This document shows positions 1 to 8,098 of a stretch of DNA of 64,000 nt, piece after piece. A program made the translations under genes and the position numbers. The notes below the pieces were generated by a model, which searched no databases, was not told where the DNA came from, and saw nothing but the letters and a program-made list of their open reading frames with translations. The stretch spans positions 1-64,000 of the forward strand of contig JAWLCT010000016.1 of assembly GCA_041687015.1 (NCBI GenBank), read 5' to 3'. Position 1 is the stretch's first letter. Every line of letters begins with the position of its first letter. Source of the stretch: JALOAT01 sp041687015. GTDB taxonomy: Bacteria; Pseudomonadota; Gammaproteobacteria; Thiohalomonadales; Thiohalomonadaceae.

Positions 1-1
1 G

Positions 2-91
2 CAGATCAACCAGCGACCACGGAAGTGCCTCGACTACCAGTCGCCCTATGAGGCCTTCGCCGAAGCACTACGTGGTGCACTTAGAACCTGA
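2..91 (+). CDS. IS30-family transposase, C-terminal end only
   Basis: Only the last 29 codons are inside the window; the gene enters from the left edge. The visible peptide contains the tail pattern NQRPRKCLDYQSPYEAF, the conserved ending of IS30-type DDE transposases just after the catalytic glutamate. It ends with TGA at 89-91. The bases around the stop (about 75-100, GTGCACTT followed by CTGACTCCGCC) resemble the right terminal inverted repeat that overlaps the 3' end of the gene in this family, but the left end is outside the window, so the repeat cannot be confirmed. It marks the left edge of the accessory segment that carries the next two genes. Whether the full element is intact is unknown. 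Confidence 0.8.
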   Translation, partial: QINQRPRKCLDYQSPYEAFAEALRGALRT

Positions 92-112
92 CTCCGCCGT
101 TACTTGGCTCGC

Positions 113-481
113 TCACTCCTCCAGCATGATTCCGCCTACGACCGCCACAATCGCAAAGATATAGCCGAATACCAACAGAAGTCTTCCCCGAATCACATCT
201 GCACGTGTTGCATATTTCCTTACGAGGGGAACATCGATCAAGGGGTTGTCAGCGCGATTGAATCGGCCCACAGGAAGCGAGATCGCGTGCGCATACCAGA
301 GAATCCTCGCGCCGGGTCCATCCCAGGGGCAAGGACGCGGCAGGCCATCTCGCTTCATTTCCCGCTCAATCCGGGCCATCGTCAATCGAGCAAAGCCAAC
401 CCAAGCAGCTGCCATAAAAACGAACGAAAGCACAAAGAGCACAACATCCCAGAGTTGATCGTTACCTGACATATCTACCAC
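113..481 (-). CDS. Small two-TM membrane protein, candidate immunity protein
   Basis: 122 residues from a GTG at 481, or 119 from an internal ATG at 472. Two hydrophobic segments are visible, about residues 10-30 and 98-118, separated by a polar stretch containing NPLIDVPLVRKY, so both ends probably face the same side of the inner membrane. The gene overlaps the end of the upstream toxin-like gene (stop at 475-477), which means translational coupling. Small polytopic membrane proteins encoded directly after a pore-forming or membrane-acting effector are typically cognate immunity proteins. That role is inferred from position and topology; I do not recognise a named family. An alternative is an unrelated cargo membrane protein carried with the IS30 element. 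Confidence 0.5.
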   Translation of the reverse strand: MVDMSGNDQLWDVVLFVLSFVFMAAAWVGFARLTMARIEREMKRDGLPRPCPWDGPGARILWYAHAISLPVGRFNRADNPLIDVPLVRKYATRADVIRGRLLLVFGYIFAIVAVVGGIMLEE

Positions 482-1449
482 CCACGTTCATATATAATTC
501 GAGCGACTTTTTGTCCTTTATTGTCAGCATAATAGGCAGCACCGAAACCTGCCGCGGCAGCAAGGCTGATCATTACCACCCAACCCACAGGGGTTGCCGC
601 AAGGCCTAAGGCTGTCAGTCCGGCAACAACACCATTGCCGACAAGCAGTCCGGCAGCCCCACCTGCCCCGAATCCGGTGGTTTCTAGTACCGCCTGCCGT
701 TGCCAGTCGCCGCCGCTTTCGTAGGTCCTGCGTACCCTGGTGACTCGAATACCCGCATCGAGAACAATCAGTCCATTACCGGCATAGCGCGTGGCGGTGG
801 CAAGCTTGGCGAGTCTCGATGCCTGGGCGCTGTTGGCAACATTCAGACGCCGGTGTTTGCGCCCGCGGGTGGCCAGGGTGATGCCGCGTTCTGCACTGGT
901 CAGCGGGCCACCGCGGTTCTTTCCGACCTCCACCGCCTTGACGAATTTCTTGATTTCTGCCCGGTAACGCATCTGGAGCAATTGGTGCTTAACCCGCACA
1001 GCATGCGTCAGCTTGGCCTTCGTGGCATTCGCGGCATGTCCGCTGCCTTTATGCGCCCTCAGTGCGAGCAACGCTTTCTGGTAATCGAGCAGCGACTTTT
1101 GAAATCCGGTGAGGCGGATTTCGGCCGCGGTCGCGCCCGCGCCGACCAGGCCGGCGCCATCTTGGAGCGTCAAGCCGGCCAGTTGTTCGTCATAGAAATC
1201 CGCCAGCGCGGTCGTGAAATCGCCGAAGGTATCTACCGTGCACAGCAGTTGTTCACGTGTCCGTTGCGGGAGATTGGCCAGCGTGCGGGTGATGACGCGC
1301 CCTTCTGGATGGGGGCGCAGGCAGTACGGCAGGTCCGCCGTTACCGTCCCGCAACTCAAAGCGTTATACGCAGCAAGCTGGTCTGCCGACGTGCCTCCGA
1401 AGGGTGCATCCGTGGGCTGATGTCGGGAAGGGAAAAGAACCTCAGGCAT
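475..1449 (-). CDS. Probable membrane-acting toxin/effector
   Basis: 324 residues, preceded by a good ribosome site (AAGGAG at 1456-1461, complement). There is no signal peptide. The N-terminal 210 residues are soluble and partly helical, with a basic stretch around 165-215. The C-terminus has a pattern I associate with type VI secretion-linked membrane-damaging effectors: a GNGLIVLDAGIRV segment near 235, YESGGDWQRQ near 255, then a glycine/alanine-rich hydrophobic hairpin at about 265-310 that includes ATPVGWVVM. The downstream overlapping gene encodes a two-TM protein, as expected for an immunity partner. No secretion genes, VgrG or PAAR domain are visible here; they may lie to the left or elsewhere. 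The function is inference. The location beside an IS30 end suggests horizontal acquisition. Confidence 0.5.
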   Translation of the reverse strand: MPEVLFPSRHQPTDAPFGGTSADQLAAYNALSCGTVTADLPYCLRPHPEGRVITRTLANLPQRTREQLLCTVDTFGDFTTALADFYDEQLAGLTLQDGAGLVGAGATAAEIRLTGFQKSLLDYQKALLALRAHKGSGHAANATKAKLTHAVRVKHQLLQMRYRAEIKKFVKAVEVGKNRGGPLTSAERGITLATRGRKHRRLNVANSAQASRLAKLATATRYAGNGLIVLDAGIRVTRVRRTYESGGDWQRQAVLETTGFGAGGAAGLLVGNGVVAGLTALGLAATPVGWVVMISLAAAAGFGAAYYADNKGQKVARIIYERGW

Positions 1450-1815
1450 TGGTCACTCCTTAATCGTGCCGGGTTAGGAATTTCGTTCGTCCTTGGGAGC
1501 GATGGCGAGGATACACCCGCCGGCCACGCCGAATGGGCGAGTGGCAGTGACGGAGTCGTCCACAGGCTTACAGAAGTAATCCAGGGAATGTGATGATTCG
1601 CGGAGAAAATGCTGGCGGGAACACGCGCGAAGCGACGTAGTGCGTACCGTCGGTGCATGGCATGGGGGAAATGTGGTTCCATCCACTGTGTTATGTCCGT
1701 TTTCGAGCCGGTTCCCCGACTTGGTATTCCGATTGCGCGGCAGTAAAAACCTGGACGACATACCTTGATCAAGTCTGACCCGCGACAAACCTAAGCAGGT
1801 GTCTAATCGGTGCGT
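1450..1815. other. Noncoding gap of 366 bp
   Basis: No convincing gene. Open frames of about 100-140 codons exist on the minus strand (for example 1474-1788), but their translations are rich in Arg, Ser, Pro and His, match no family I know and lack a ribosome site. The segment presumably holds the promoter of the toxin-like gene on its left side and the 3' region of the B-box protein on its right. It also forms the junction between the accessory segment and the conserved pilT/pilU block. No clear terminator or repeat was found. Confidence 0.5.
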
Positions 1816-3333
1816 TCAAACGGTGGCAGGCGCCATGCGATCAAGCGCATCGAGATAGCGTTGCATCTGCGGCGCCAGCGGATGGCTGGCGTAGTTGCGG
1901 AGCAGGGACTGGAGGATGGGGCGGGCCTGGTGGTCGCGGCCGAGGCCTTCACTCAGTGAGCGCGCAGTGAGGAAATACAGGGCGGGGATGTCGGGATGGC
2001 CGGCATGGGTTCGGTGAAAACCGTTGGACAGGCCCACGACATCCTCGTGGTCACCGGCATGGAACAACACCTGTGCAAGGGGCAGGGTTTCACCCGCCGA
2101 TTCGGGGGCGAAGGCGCTGTCCAGCGCCCGGCAATCCCGGTACACGGCAGCGGCTTTGGCGGGATTCTGGCTTCGCAGCAACATGCCCATGTATTCCGCA
2201 CCGTGACCACACGCGCGCCGTGTATCACCGAGCAGAACCAGCAGGCGGTGAAAGCGCTCGCGCAGCTTCATGTCGTCACGGTTCCTGATGACCCGTTCAC
2301 GCAGCGTCTGCGCCGCCTGATCGTAGCGACCCTCGCGGATCAGGACTTCTACGTCACCGAGCAGCGGATGTTCGTTACGGCCCGTTTCGGTGTCCTCGTC
2401 CACGGCAACCGCCACCGGAAGTCCGAGGCGATCGTGGTACTGGTAGAGCACGTAACCCATGAGTGCAAACGAGACCAGGGTGAAGTATCCGTGCACCGAG
2501 ATGAGCAACGGCAGCCCCCAGGAAAACAGGCGTGCGACGAACGCCTCGCGGGCCGCTTCAATCTCGGCGGGGTCCACCCCGTCGGGCGCGATCTGGATTT
2601 GCTCCATGAGCACACCCAAATCTCCAAGCAGACGCCCCATCAACCACTCCTGAAACGCCGCAGAGCCGCCGGACAGGACAGTCAGCACGCCGAACAGGCC
2701 CAGATAAGCCCAGCCGATGCCGCGCACGGTGCCGAACAGGCGATCCGGGCTGATGGCGGCCACGACGCTTTCGCTGGTGGCCAACACCATCATCGCCGCA
2801 GGCATGATGCCCATGAAAAACAGCGAGCCGACGACCGCACCGAACTCACCGCCGTACAGACTGGCCGGGATGACGGGAATGCCGAGCAGCAAAAACACCG
2901 GATATTGCTTGAGCGCCGGGCCGAAACCCCTGGTGAAGACCGCAGAGAGCGGCGGCGGCTCGGTGTGGCCTTCCGAGCTGTGGGTCAGCACCGCGTAGGC
3001 GAACTTGGTGAACAACAAAAACAACACGCTCTGCAATACCCAACCGGGCAGCGACTGGTAGCCGATCAGCGCACTCGCCAGGACGAACAGCACAATCAGG
3101 GCGAGCGCACGCGGTTGGAAGGGGTAGGCGAAAAAGCGCGGCAACCGGTTCCAGAAGGCCGGAATCAACCGCTCGGTACCGATGTCAGTCACGGGCGCAC
3201 GGCACAGCGGGCAGACCGGTTGCTCGCCCACAGTGTCACGGGAAACGCAGCGTGCACAGAAGTTGATAAGGCAGTTGCCACAGAACCAGCGCGCGCCGCG
3301 CTGGGGATGATGTTTACAGGTGACCCGTGCCAT
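1816..3333 (-). CDS. B-box zinc-finger, multi-TM, TPR-like protein of unknown function
   Basis: 505 residues. The N-terminus has a B-box-like zinc finger: C6/H9, C18/C21 (CGNC), C26/C29 (CARC) and a further CPLC pair at 42-45. Five or more hydrophobic segments follow between about residues 88 and 300, resembling the polytopic domains found in DUF4013-like or YIP-like membrane proteins. The last 170 residues are soluble and helical with TPR-like periodicity. The overall arrangement is a cytoplasmic zinc module, an inner-membrane domain and a TPR protein-interaction tail. It lies 16 bp downstream of pilU on the same strand, so it is probably co-transcribed with the pilus retraction ATPases, but a role in pilus function is only a contextual guess. 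I do not recognise a named family. Confidence 0.7.
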   Translation of the reverse strand: MARVTCKHHPQRGARWFCGNCLINFCARCVSRDTVGEQPVCPLCRAPVTDIGTERLIPAFWNRLPRFFAYPFQPRALALIVLFVLASALIGYQSLPGWVLQSVLFLLFTKFAYAVLTHSSEGHTEPPPLSAVFTRGFGPALKQYPVFLLLGIPVIPASLYGGEFGAVVGSLFFMGIMPAAMMVLATSESVVAAISPDRLFGTVRGIGWAYLGLFGVLTVLSGGSAAFQEWLMGRLLGDLGVLMEQIQIAPDGVDPAEIEAAREAFVARLFSWGLPLLISVHGYFTLVSFALMGYVLYQYHDRLGLPVAVAVDEDTETGRNEHPLLGDVEVLIREGRYDQAAQTLRERVIRNRDDMKLRERFHRLLVLLGDTRRACGHGAEYMGMLLRSQNPAKAAAVYRDCRALDSAFAPESAGETLPLAQVLFHAGDHEDVVGLSNGFHRTHAGHPDIPALYFLTARSLSEGLGRDHQARPILQSLLRNYASHPLAPQMQRYLDALDRMAPATV

Positions 3334-3349
3334 CCCTGGTCTCGCGGAA

Positions 3350-4504
3350 TCAGTACTTCAGCGGACCGCCGCGGCCCGGAACATCCGTCTCTTCGAGGCG
3401 CAGGCTTTCCAGGCCGGCGGTGAGTTCCTCGGCGGAGGTGGCGCTGTCGCCGAGTTTGATCATGATACGCACCTCGTTCGCCGAGTCGGCGTTGCGCAAC
3501 GCCTCCTGCTCGGTGATATGCCCTTGCCGGAACAGTTCATAGAGTGCCTGATCGAAGGTACGCATGCCGTGCTCGGTCGATTTTTTCATCAGTTCCTTGA
3601 TGCCGTGCACTTCGCCGCGCAGGATGAGTTCGGCCACCAGCGGGGTGTTGATAAGCACTTCCACGGCCACACGGCGGCCCTGGCCGTCGGCACGCGGAAC
3701 CAGGCGCTGCGCCACCACCGCCTTGAGGTTCAACGACAGATCCATCAACAGCTGCGGACGTCTGTCTTCCGGGAAGAAGTTGATGATGCGGTCCAGCGCC
3801 TGGTTGGCATTGTTGGCGTGCAGGGTCGCCAAACAGAGGTGGCCGGTCTCCGCGAAAGCGATGGCGTATTCCATGGTCTCCCGGTGGCGGATTTCACCGA
3901 TGAGGATCACGTCCGGCGCCTGACGCAACGTATTCACCAGGGCGCTTTCGAAACTGTCGGTGTCGATGCCCACCTCGCGCTGGGTGACGATACAGCTTTG
4001 GTGCTGATGAACGTACTCGATCGGGTCCTCAATGGTGATGATGTGGCCCGTGCTGGTGCGGTTGCGGTAGTCCACCATCGACGCCAGCGAGGTCGACTTA
4101 CCAGACCCGGTGCCGCCCACGAACAGCACGATGCCGCGCTTGGTCATGGCCAGCTCCTGAAGGATGGACGGCAGGTTCAGATCATCGAAGGTGGGGATGT
4201 GAGTCTCGATGCGGCGCAGCACCATACCTATCTGGTTGCGCTGCTGGAACACGTTCACGCGGAATCGCCCGATGCCGGAGCGGGACAACGCGAAATTGCA
4301 CTCTCGCATTTCTTCGAAGTCCTGACGCTGCCGTTCATTCATGATGCTGTAGACGATCTGCCGTGCCTGATCGGGCGTCAGACTGCCCTTTGCCACCGGC
4401 GTGATCTTGCCGTGGATCTTCATGCTCGGCGGCACCCCGGCGGTAATGAACAGGTCGGAGGCACTCTTGTGCACCATCAGCTTCAGCAGCGAATCAAAGT
4501 CCAT
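3350..4504 (-). CDS. pilU: Type IV pilus retraction ATPase PilU
   Basis: 384 residues; PilT-paralogous hexameric ATPase that works with PilT to depolymerise type IV pili during twitching, surface sensing and DNA uptake. Visible motifs are Walker A GGTGSGKST at 130-138, the Asp box ITIEDPIEY at 157-165, a degenerate Walker B VILIGEIR near 199, and the His box around TLHANNANQ. The start is placed at ATG 4504 (MDFDSLLKLM) because the family alignment begins there and a GAGAG ribosome site precedes it; an upstream in-frame extension to 4543 looks nontranslated. The long C-terminal tail after the catalytic core is typical of PilU rather than PilT. It sits 182 bp downstream of pilT, with a dispersed repeat between the two genes. 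Confidence 0.95.
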   Translation of the reverse strand: MDFDSLLKLMVHKSASDLFITAGVPPSMKIHGKITPVAKGSLTPDQARQIVYSIMNERQRQDFEEMRECNFALSRSGIGRFRVNVFQQRNQIGMVLRRIETHIPTFDDLNLPSILQELAMTKRGIVLFVGGTGSGKSTSLASMVDYRNRTSTGHIITIEDPIEYVHQHQSCIVTQREVGIDTDSFESALVNTLRQAPDVILIGEIRHRETMEYAIAFAETGHLCLATLHANNANQALDRIINFFPEDRRPQLLMDLSLNLKAVVAQRLVPRADGQGRRVAVEVLINTPLVAELILRGEVHGIKELMKKSTEHGMRTFDQALYELFRQGHITEQEALRNADSANEVRIMIKLGDSATSAEELTAGLESLRLEETDVPGRGGPLKY

Positions 4505-4554
4505 GGGCAATCTCTCATTGGCAGGTCCGCAAATGAACACCACCGGATAAAAAA

Positions 4555-4649
4555 GCGAAAAGCATTAACCACGGAGGGCCACGGAGGAAAAGACGTGATT
4601 CCTCTTCTCCGTGGCCCTCCGTGGCCTCCGTGGTTCCGGCTTTCTCTTC
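4555..4649. repeat. Dispersed CCACGGAG inverted repeat, copy A
   Basis: Between pilT and pilU. The left arm (about 4557-4590) reads AAAAGC, a few bases, AACCACGGAGGG, CCACGGAGG. The right arm (about 4603-4649) is its approximate reverse complement, ending CTCCGTGGTT and then GGCTTTCTCTT. The arms can pair over roughly 20 bases with a very short loop, giving the most compact member of the family. See copies at 6502, 22201, 39837, 44022 and 58561. Confidence 0.8.
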
Positions 4650-4686
4650 GGTCCGCTTGCGTTCAGTAGCGGACTCAAGTCGTCAA

Positions 4687-5724
4687 TCAGTTGAACACGT
4701 CCTTGTTGGCGGCCTTGAGGCGGGCTTCCTGCTTGCTCACCACCCCGCGCTGCACCAGTTCCTGGAGGTTCTGGTCGAGGGTCTGCATGCCGTAGTTCTG
4801 GCCGGTCTGGATAGCCGAGTACATCTGCGCGATCTTGCCTTCGCGGATGAGATTGCGGATGGCGGGTGTGCCGATCATGATCTCGTGCGCGGCCACACGG
4901 CCGCCGCCGTTTTTCTTGAGCAGGGTCTGCGAAATGACCGCTCGGAGGGACTCGGAAAGCATGGCACGCACCATGTCCTTCTCCGCAGCAGGGAACACGT
5001 CGATGATACGGTCGATGGTCTTGGCCGCAGAACTGGTATGCAGGGTGCCGAACACCAAATGGCCGGTTTCCGCCGCCGTGAGCGCCAGGCGGATGGTTTC
5101 CAGGTCACGCATTTCACCCACCAGGATCACGTCCGGGTCTTCGCGCAATGCCGAACGCAAGGCCTCGTTGAAGCCCAGGGTGTCGCGGTGGACTTCACGC
5201 TGGTTGATGAGGCATTTCTTGGATTCGTGCACGAACTCGATGGGGTCTTCCACCGTCAGGATGTGGCCGTATTCGCTGTCGTTCTTGTAATCGATCATCG
5301 CCGCGAGGGTGGTGGACTTACCGGAACCGGTCGGGCCGGTCACCAGCACGATGCCGCGCGGGTTATCGGCGATGGTCTTGAAAATGGGCGGGCAGTTGAG
5401 CTGCTCCAGGGTCAGAATCTTGGACGGGATGGTACGGAACACCGCGCCCGAGCCGCGGTGGTGATTGAAGGCGTTCACACGGAAACGCGCGAGGCCTTTA
5501 ATCTCGAACGAGAAGTCGGTTTCCAGGAATTCCTCGTAGTCCTTGCGCTGCTTGTCATTCATGATGTCGTACACGAGCCCGTGTACGGCCTTGTGATCCA
5601 GCGGCGGCAGATTGATGCGGCGCACGTCGCCATCCACGCGGATCATGGGGGGCAGACCGGCAGAAAGATGCAGGTCGGACGCGCCGTTTTTGACGCCGAA
5701 GGCAAGCAGTTCGGTAATATCCAT
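4687..5724 (-). CDS. pilT: Type IV pilus twitching motility ATPase PilT
   Basis: 345 residues, the usual PilT length. It powers pilus retraction as a cytoplasmic hexamer at the pilus base. The N-terminal PAS-like domain (1-100) is followed by the RecA-like core with Walker A GPTGSGKST at 130-138, Asp box VEDPIEF near 160, Walker B VILVGEMRD near 200, and the His box TLHTSSA. The diagnostic retraction motif AIRNLIREGK appears near 277. The start ATG 5724 gives the canonical MDITELLAFG. It is divergent from yggS (69 bp between starts), which is the usual gammaproteobacterial order, and upstream of pilU. Confidence 0.97.
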   Translation of the reverse strand: MDITELLAFGVKNGASDLHLSAGLPPMIRVDGDVRRINLPPLDHKAVHGLVYDIMNDKQRKDYEEFLETDFSFEIKGLARFRVNAFNHHRGSGAVFRTIPSKILTLEQLNCPPIFKTIADNPRGIVLVTGPTGSGKSTTLAAMIDYKNDSEYGHILTVEDPIEFVHESKKCLINQREVHRDTLGFNEALRSALREDPDVILVGEMRDLETIRLALTAAETGHLVFGTLHTSSAAKTIDRIIDVFPAAEKDMVRAMLSESLRAVISQTLLKKNGGGRVAAHEIMIGTPAIRNLIREGKIAQMYSAIQTGQNYGMQTLDQNLQELVQRGVVSKQEARLKAANKDVFN

Positions 5725-5792
5725 GGGTGCGGTAACTCTTTGGTGTTGTTATCGATGACCATCCCCCGGTCGCGAGCGATAACTTATAACGT

Positions 5793-6515
5793 ATGTCTAT
5801 GACAAACAACATGAACGACATCGCGGCACGGCTTGCCGCCGTGCGCCGACGCCTGCATGAGGCGGAGGATGGCGCGGGCCGACCCGCCGATTCCGTGACG
5901 CTGCTCGCAGTAAGCAAGACCTTTCCGGCCGAGGCCGTGCGCAGCTGTGCCGCGGCGGGCCAAACCCGCTTCGGGGAGAGCTATGTGCAGGAGGCGGTCG
6001 ATAAGATCGCCATCCTGGCCGACCTTGGGCTGGAGTGGCATTTCATCGGACCGCTGCAATCGAACAAGACCCGTGCCGTGGCCGAAAATTTCCACTGGGT
6101 GCACAGCATCGAGCGCCTGAAAATCGCCGAGCGACTCAGCCACCAGCGCCCCGTCCACCTGCCGCCTCTGCAGGTGTGCATCCAGGTGAATACCAGCGGT
6201 GAAGCCAGCAAATCGGGCGTGCCTTTCGACGAGCTGCCCGTACTCGCGGCTGCCGTTCGCGCGCTCCCCAACCTGCACCTGCGGGGCCTCATGACCATCC
6301 CCGCACCCAGCGACGACCCGGCCGAGCAACGCCCGCCCTTTCGTGCCCTGCGCGAAGCCTTCGATCAGCTCAACGCCGAGGGCTACGACCTGGACACCCT
6401 GTCCATGGGCATGTCCGACGACCTGGAGGCGGCGGTGGCAGAAGGCGCGACCATGGTCCGCGTGGGCAGCGCCATCTTCGGTACGCGCGAATACGGCAGT
6501 AAAGAGAAAGCCTGA
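5793..6515 (+). CDS. yggS: YggS-family pyridoxal phosphate homeostasis protein
   Basis: About 240 residues. A monomeric fold-type III PLP-binding protein (PLPBP/COG0325) with no known catalytic activity; it buffers the PLP pool and affects amino-acid and keto-acid metabolism. The PLP lysine is K42 in LLAVSKTFPAEAV; HFIGPLQSNK and the late GMSDDLEAAV and VRVGSAIFG phosphate-binding segments are also visible. ATGs at 5793, 5799 and 5811 are all possible, and none has a strong ribosome site; the family usually starts near MNDIAARL (5811). The last residues (GSKEKA) and the stop codon coincide with the left arm of a dispersed repeat (copy B), so the C-terminal tail appears to be repeat-derived. 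It heads the yggS-proC-yggT-yggU series. Confidence 0.95.
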   Translation: MSMTNNMNDIAARLAAVRRRLHEAEDGAGRPADSVTLLAVSKTFPAEAVRSCAAAGQTRFGESYVQEAVDKIAILADLGLEWHFIGPLQSNKTRAVAENFHWVHSIERLKIAERLSHQRPVHLPPLQVCIQVNTSGEASKSGVPFDELPVLAAAVRALPNLHLRGLMTIPAPSDDPAEQRPPFRALREAFDQLNAEGYDLDTLSMGMSDDLEAAVAEGATMVRVGSAIFGTREYGSKEKA

Positions 6516-6633
6516 ACCACGGAGGGAACGCGTCCCGCGTGTCTGGAGAACGTTTCCACGGCTGTCGGTGTTTGGAATCGAGTGAAGGATATTGATCTTC
6601 TCGCTGGTCTCCGTGGATGAAGGTTTTCTCTTC
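6502..6633. repeat. Dispersed CCACGGAG inverted repeat, copy B (decayed)
   Basis: The left arm starts inside the last codons of yggS (AAAGAGAAAGCCTGAACCACGGAGGG, 6501-6526, where TGA is the yggS stop). The right arm near 6604-6633 reads GGTCTCCGTGGATGAAGG, then TTTTCTCTTC. Only one CCACGGAG unit survives in each arm, and about 75 bp of unrelated sequence separates them, so this looks like an eroded copy of the family. Confidence 0.65.
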
Positions 6634-6695
6634 ACCCATGGCAGCCCGCCAGCTCAGCCGTTATGCTTTAGCGGCCTAACCAACTTCGAAGCACA

Positions 6696-7526
6696 ATGAA
6701 AGCGTCCACCATAGGTTTCATCGGCGGCGGCAACATGGCCCGCAGTCTCATCGGCGGTCTGGTCGCGGACCACAAGGACCCGGCCACTATCTGGGTATCC
6801 GAACCCGATCCGCAGCAACGTGCGCTGCTGGACGAGAGTTTCGGCGTTCACGTGGTGGACGACAATGTCGCCTTGGTGCACCAGGTGGATGTGGTGGTGC
6901 TCGCGGTCAAGCCCCAGGTACTGGGGCAGGTCTGCCAGGCCATCGCGCCCGCCGTACGTGAGCGCAACCCGTTGGTGGTATCCATCGCGGCGGGTATCCG
7001 GTTGGCCGACATGGAGCGCTGGCTGGGCGGCAAACCCGCTGTCGTGCGCACCATGCCCAACACCCCCGCCCTGGTGCAGTGCGGCGCCACCGCGTTGTTC
7101 GCCAACGAGCGGGTGAACGGATCACAGAAAGAGCTCGCCGAAGGCATCATGCGCGCCGTGGGCCTCACCCTCTGGCTGGAACGCGAAGAGCAAATGGACG
7201 CGGTCACCGCGCTCTCGGGCAGCGGCCCGGCCTATTTCTTCCTGGTGATGGAGGCGCTCCAGGCCGCCGCCCAGGAGCTGGGCCTGGGCGAGCAGAGCGC
7301 ACGGCTGCTCACGCTGCAGACGGCCTTTGGCGCGGCCAAGATGGCCCTTGAGTCGCCCGACGATGCCGCCACCCTGCGTCAGCGCGTCACCTCCCCGGGC
7401 GGTACCACCGAACGGGCTATCGGGGTGCTGGAGGACGGGGATATAAGGCGCCTGTTCCGCCGCGCCTTGCAGGCGGCGAGCGACCGTTCCGAGGAACTGG
7501 CCCGCCTGCTGGGGGGCCAGGCATGA
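6696..7526 (+). CDS. proC: Pyrroline-5-carboxylate reductase
   Basis: 276 residues, close to the family length. It catalyses the last step of proline synthesis, NAD(P)H-dependent reduction of 1-pyrroline-5-carboxylate. The N-terminal Rossmann motif is IGFIGGGNMARSL at residues 6-18. The C-terminal dimerisation/substrate domain carries GSGPAYFFLVMEAL and the family signature TSPGGTTERAI. The start ATG 6696 gives the Rossmann strand immediately, as expected. Its stop overlaps the yggT start by 4 bp, showing coupled translation; this proC-yggT-yggU arrangement is common in gammaproteobacteria. Confidence 0.97.
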   Translation: MKASTIGFIGGGNMARSLIGGLVADHKDPATIWVSEPDPQQRALLDESFGVHVVDDNVALVHQVDVVVLAVKPQVLGQVCQAIAPAVRERNPLVVSIAAGIRLADMERWLGGKPAVVRTMPNTPALVQCGATALFANERVNGSQKELAEGIMRAVGLTLWLEREEQMDAVTALSGSGPAYFFLVMEALQAAAQELGLGEQSARLLTLQTAFGAAKMALESPDDAATLRQRVTSPGGTTERAIGVLEDGDIRRLFRRALQAASDRSEELARLLGGQA

Positions 7527-8095
7527 ACGGCTATCTGGCAACGCCCCTGGCCTTTCTGATCAGCACGGTCTTCCAGCTCTACATCATCGCCGTGCTGCTG
7601 CGCTTCTTGCTGCAATGGGCGCGGGCCAGCTTTTACAACCCGCTGTCCCAGTTCCTGGTCAAGATCACCAACCCGGCACTCAGGCCGCTGCGGCGTATCA
7701 TTCCCGGGCTGGGGGGGCTCGACCTGGCCGCCGTGGTATTGATGCTGGTGTTGCAAATGGTAGCGCTGGGTCTGGTCGCACTATTGAGCGGCATCCCCGT
7801 TGCGCCAGGTACGCTGTTCCTGCTGGCGGTGGCCGAGTTGGTTGAGCTCACGGTTTACGTATTCATTTTTTCCATCCTCATCCAGGCCATTCTGAGCTGG
7901 GTGAATCCGGGCCGCTACAATCCCATCGCCGACGCGCTGCATAGCCTGAACGAACCCATCCTGCGCCCCATCCGCCGCTTCGTGCCGCCTGTCTCCGGTT
8001 TCGACCTCTCGCCGCTGGTGGCCATCATCGGCTTGCAGGTACTGCTCATGCTCATCATGCCGCCGCTGCGCGACCTGGCCCGCCTGGCCGGTTGA
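7523..8095 (+). CDS. yggT: YggT-family integral membrane protein
   Basis: 190 residues with two tandem YGGT domains, each containing a pair of membrane helices around a conserved FLLQWAR...NPLSQFLVKITNPALRPLRRIIP-type segment (first copy about residues 10-70, second about 95-185, with NPIADALHSLNEPILRPIRR). It acts in the inner membrane. The exact function is not settled; homologues are linked to osmotic tolerance and cell shape. It overlaps proC by 4 bp and is followed by yggU after 3 bp. Confidence 0.92.
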   Translation: MNGYLATPLAFLISTVFQLYIIAVLLRFLLQWARASFYNPLSQFLVKITNPALRPLRRIIPGLGGLDLAAVVLMLVLQMVALGLVALLSGIPVAPGTLFLLAVAELVELTVYVFIFSILIQAILSWVNPGRYNPIADALHSLNEPILRPIRRFVPPVSGFDLSPLVAIIGLQVLLMLIMPPLRDLARLAG

Positions 8096-8098
8096 ACC

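Noticed and set aside
1474..1788. 104-codon minus-strand frame in the 1.5-1.8 kb gap
   Set aside because: No ribosome site, no recognisable family, composition unlike real proteins of the window.
1..1815. Full type VI secretion cluster
   Set aside because: No VgrG, Hcp, PAAR or structural genes are visible in the window; only an effector-like pair.
1996..3423. 475-codon open frame on the plus strand
   Set aside because: Antisense to the B-box/TPR gene; the translation is His/Arg/Gln-rich with no family motifs, an artefact of high GC.
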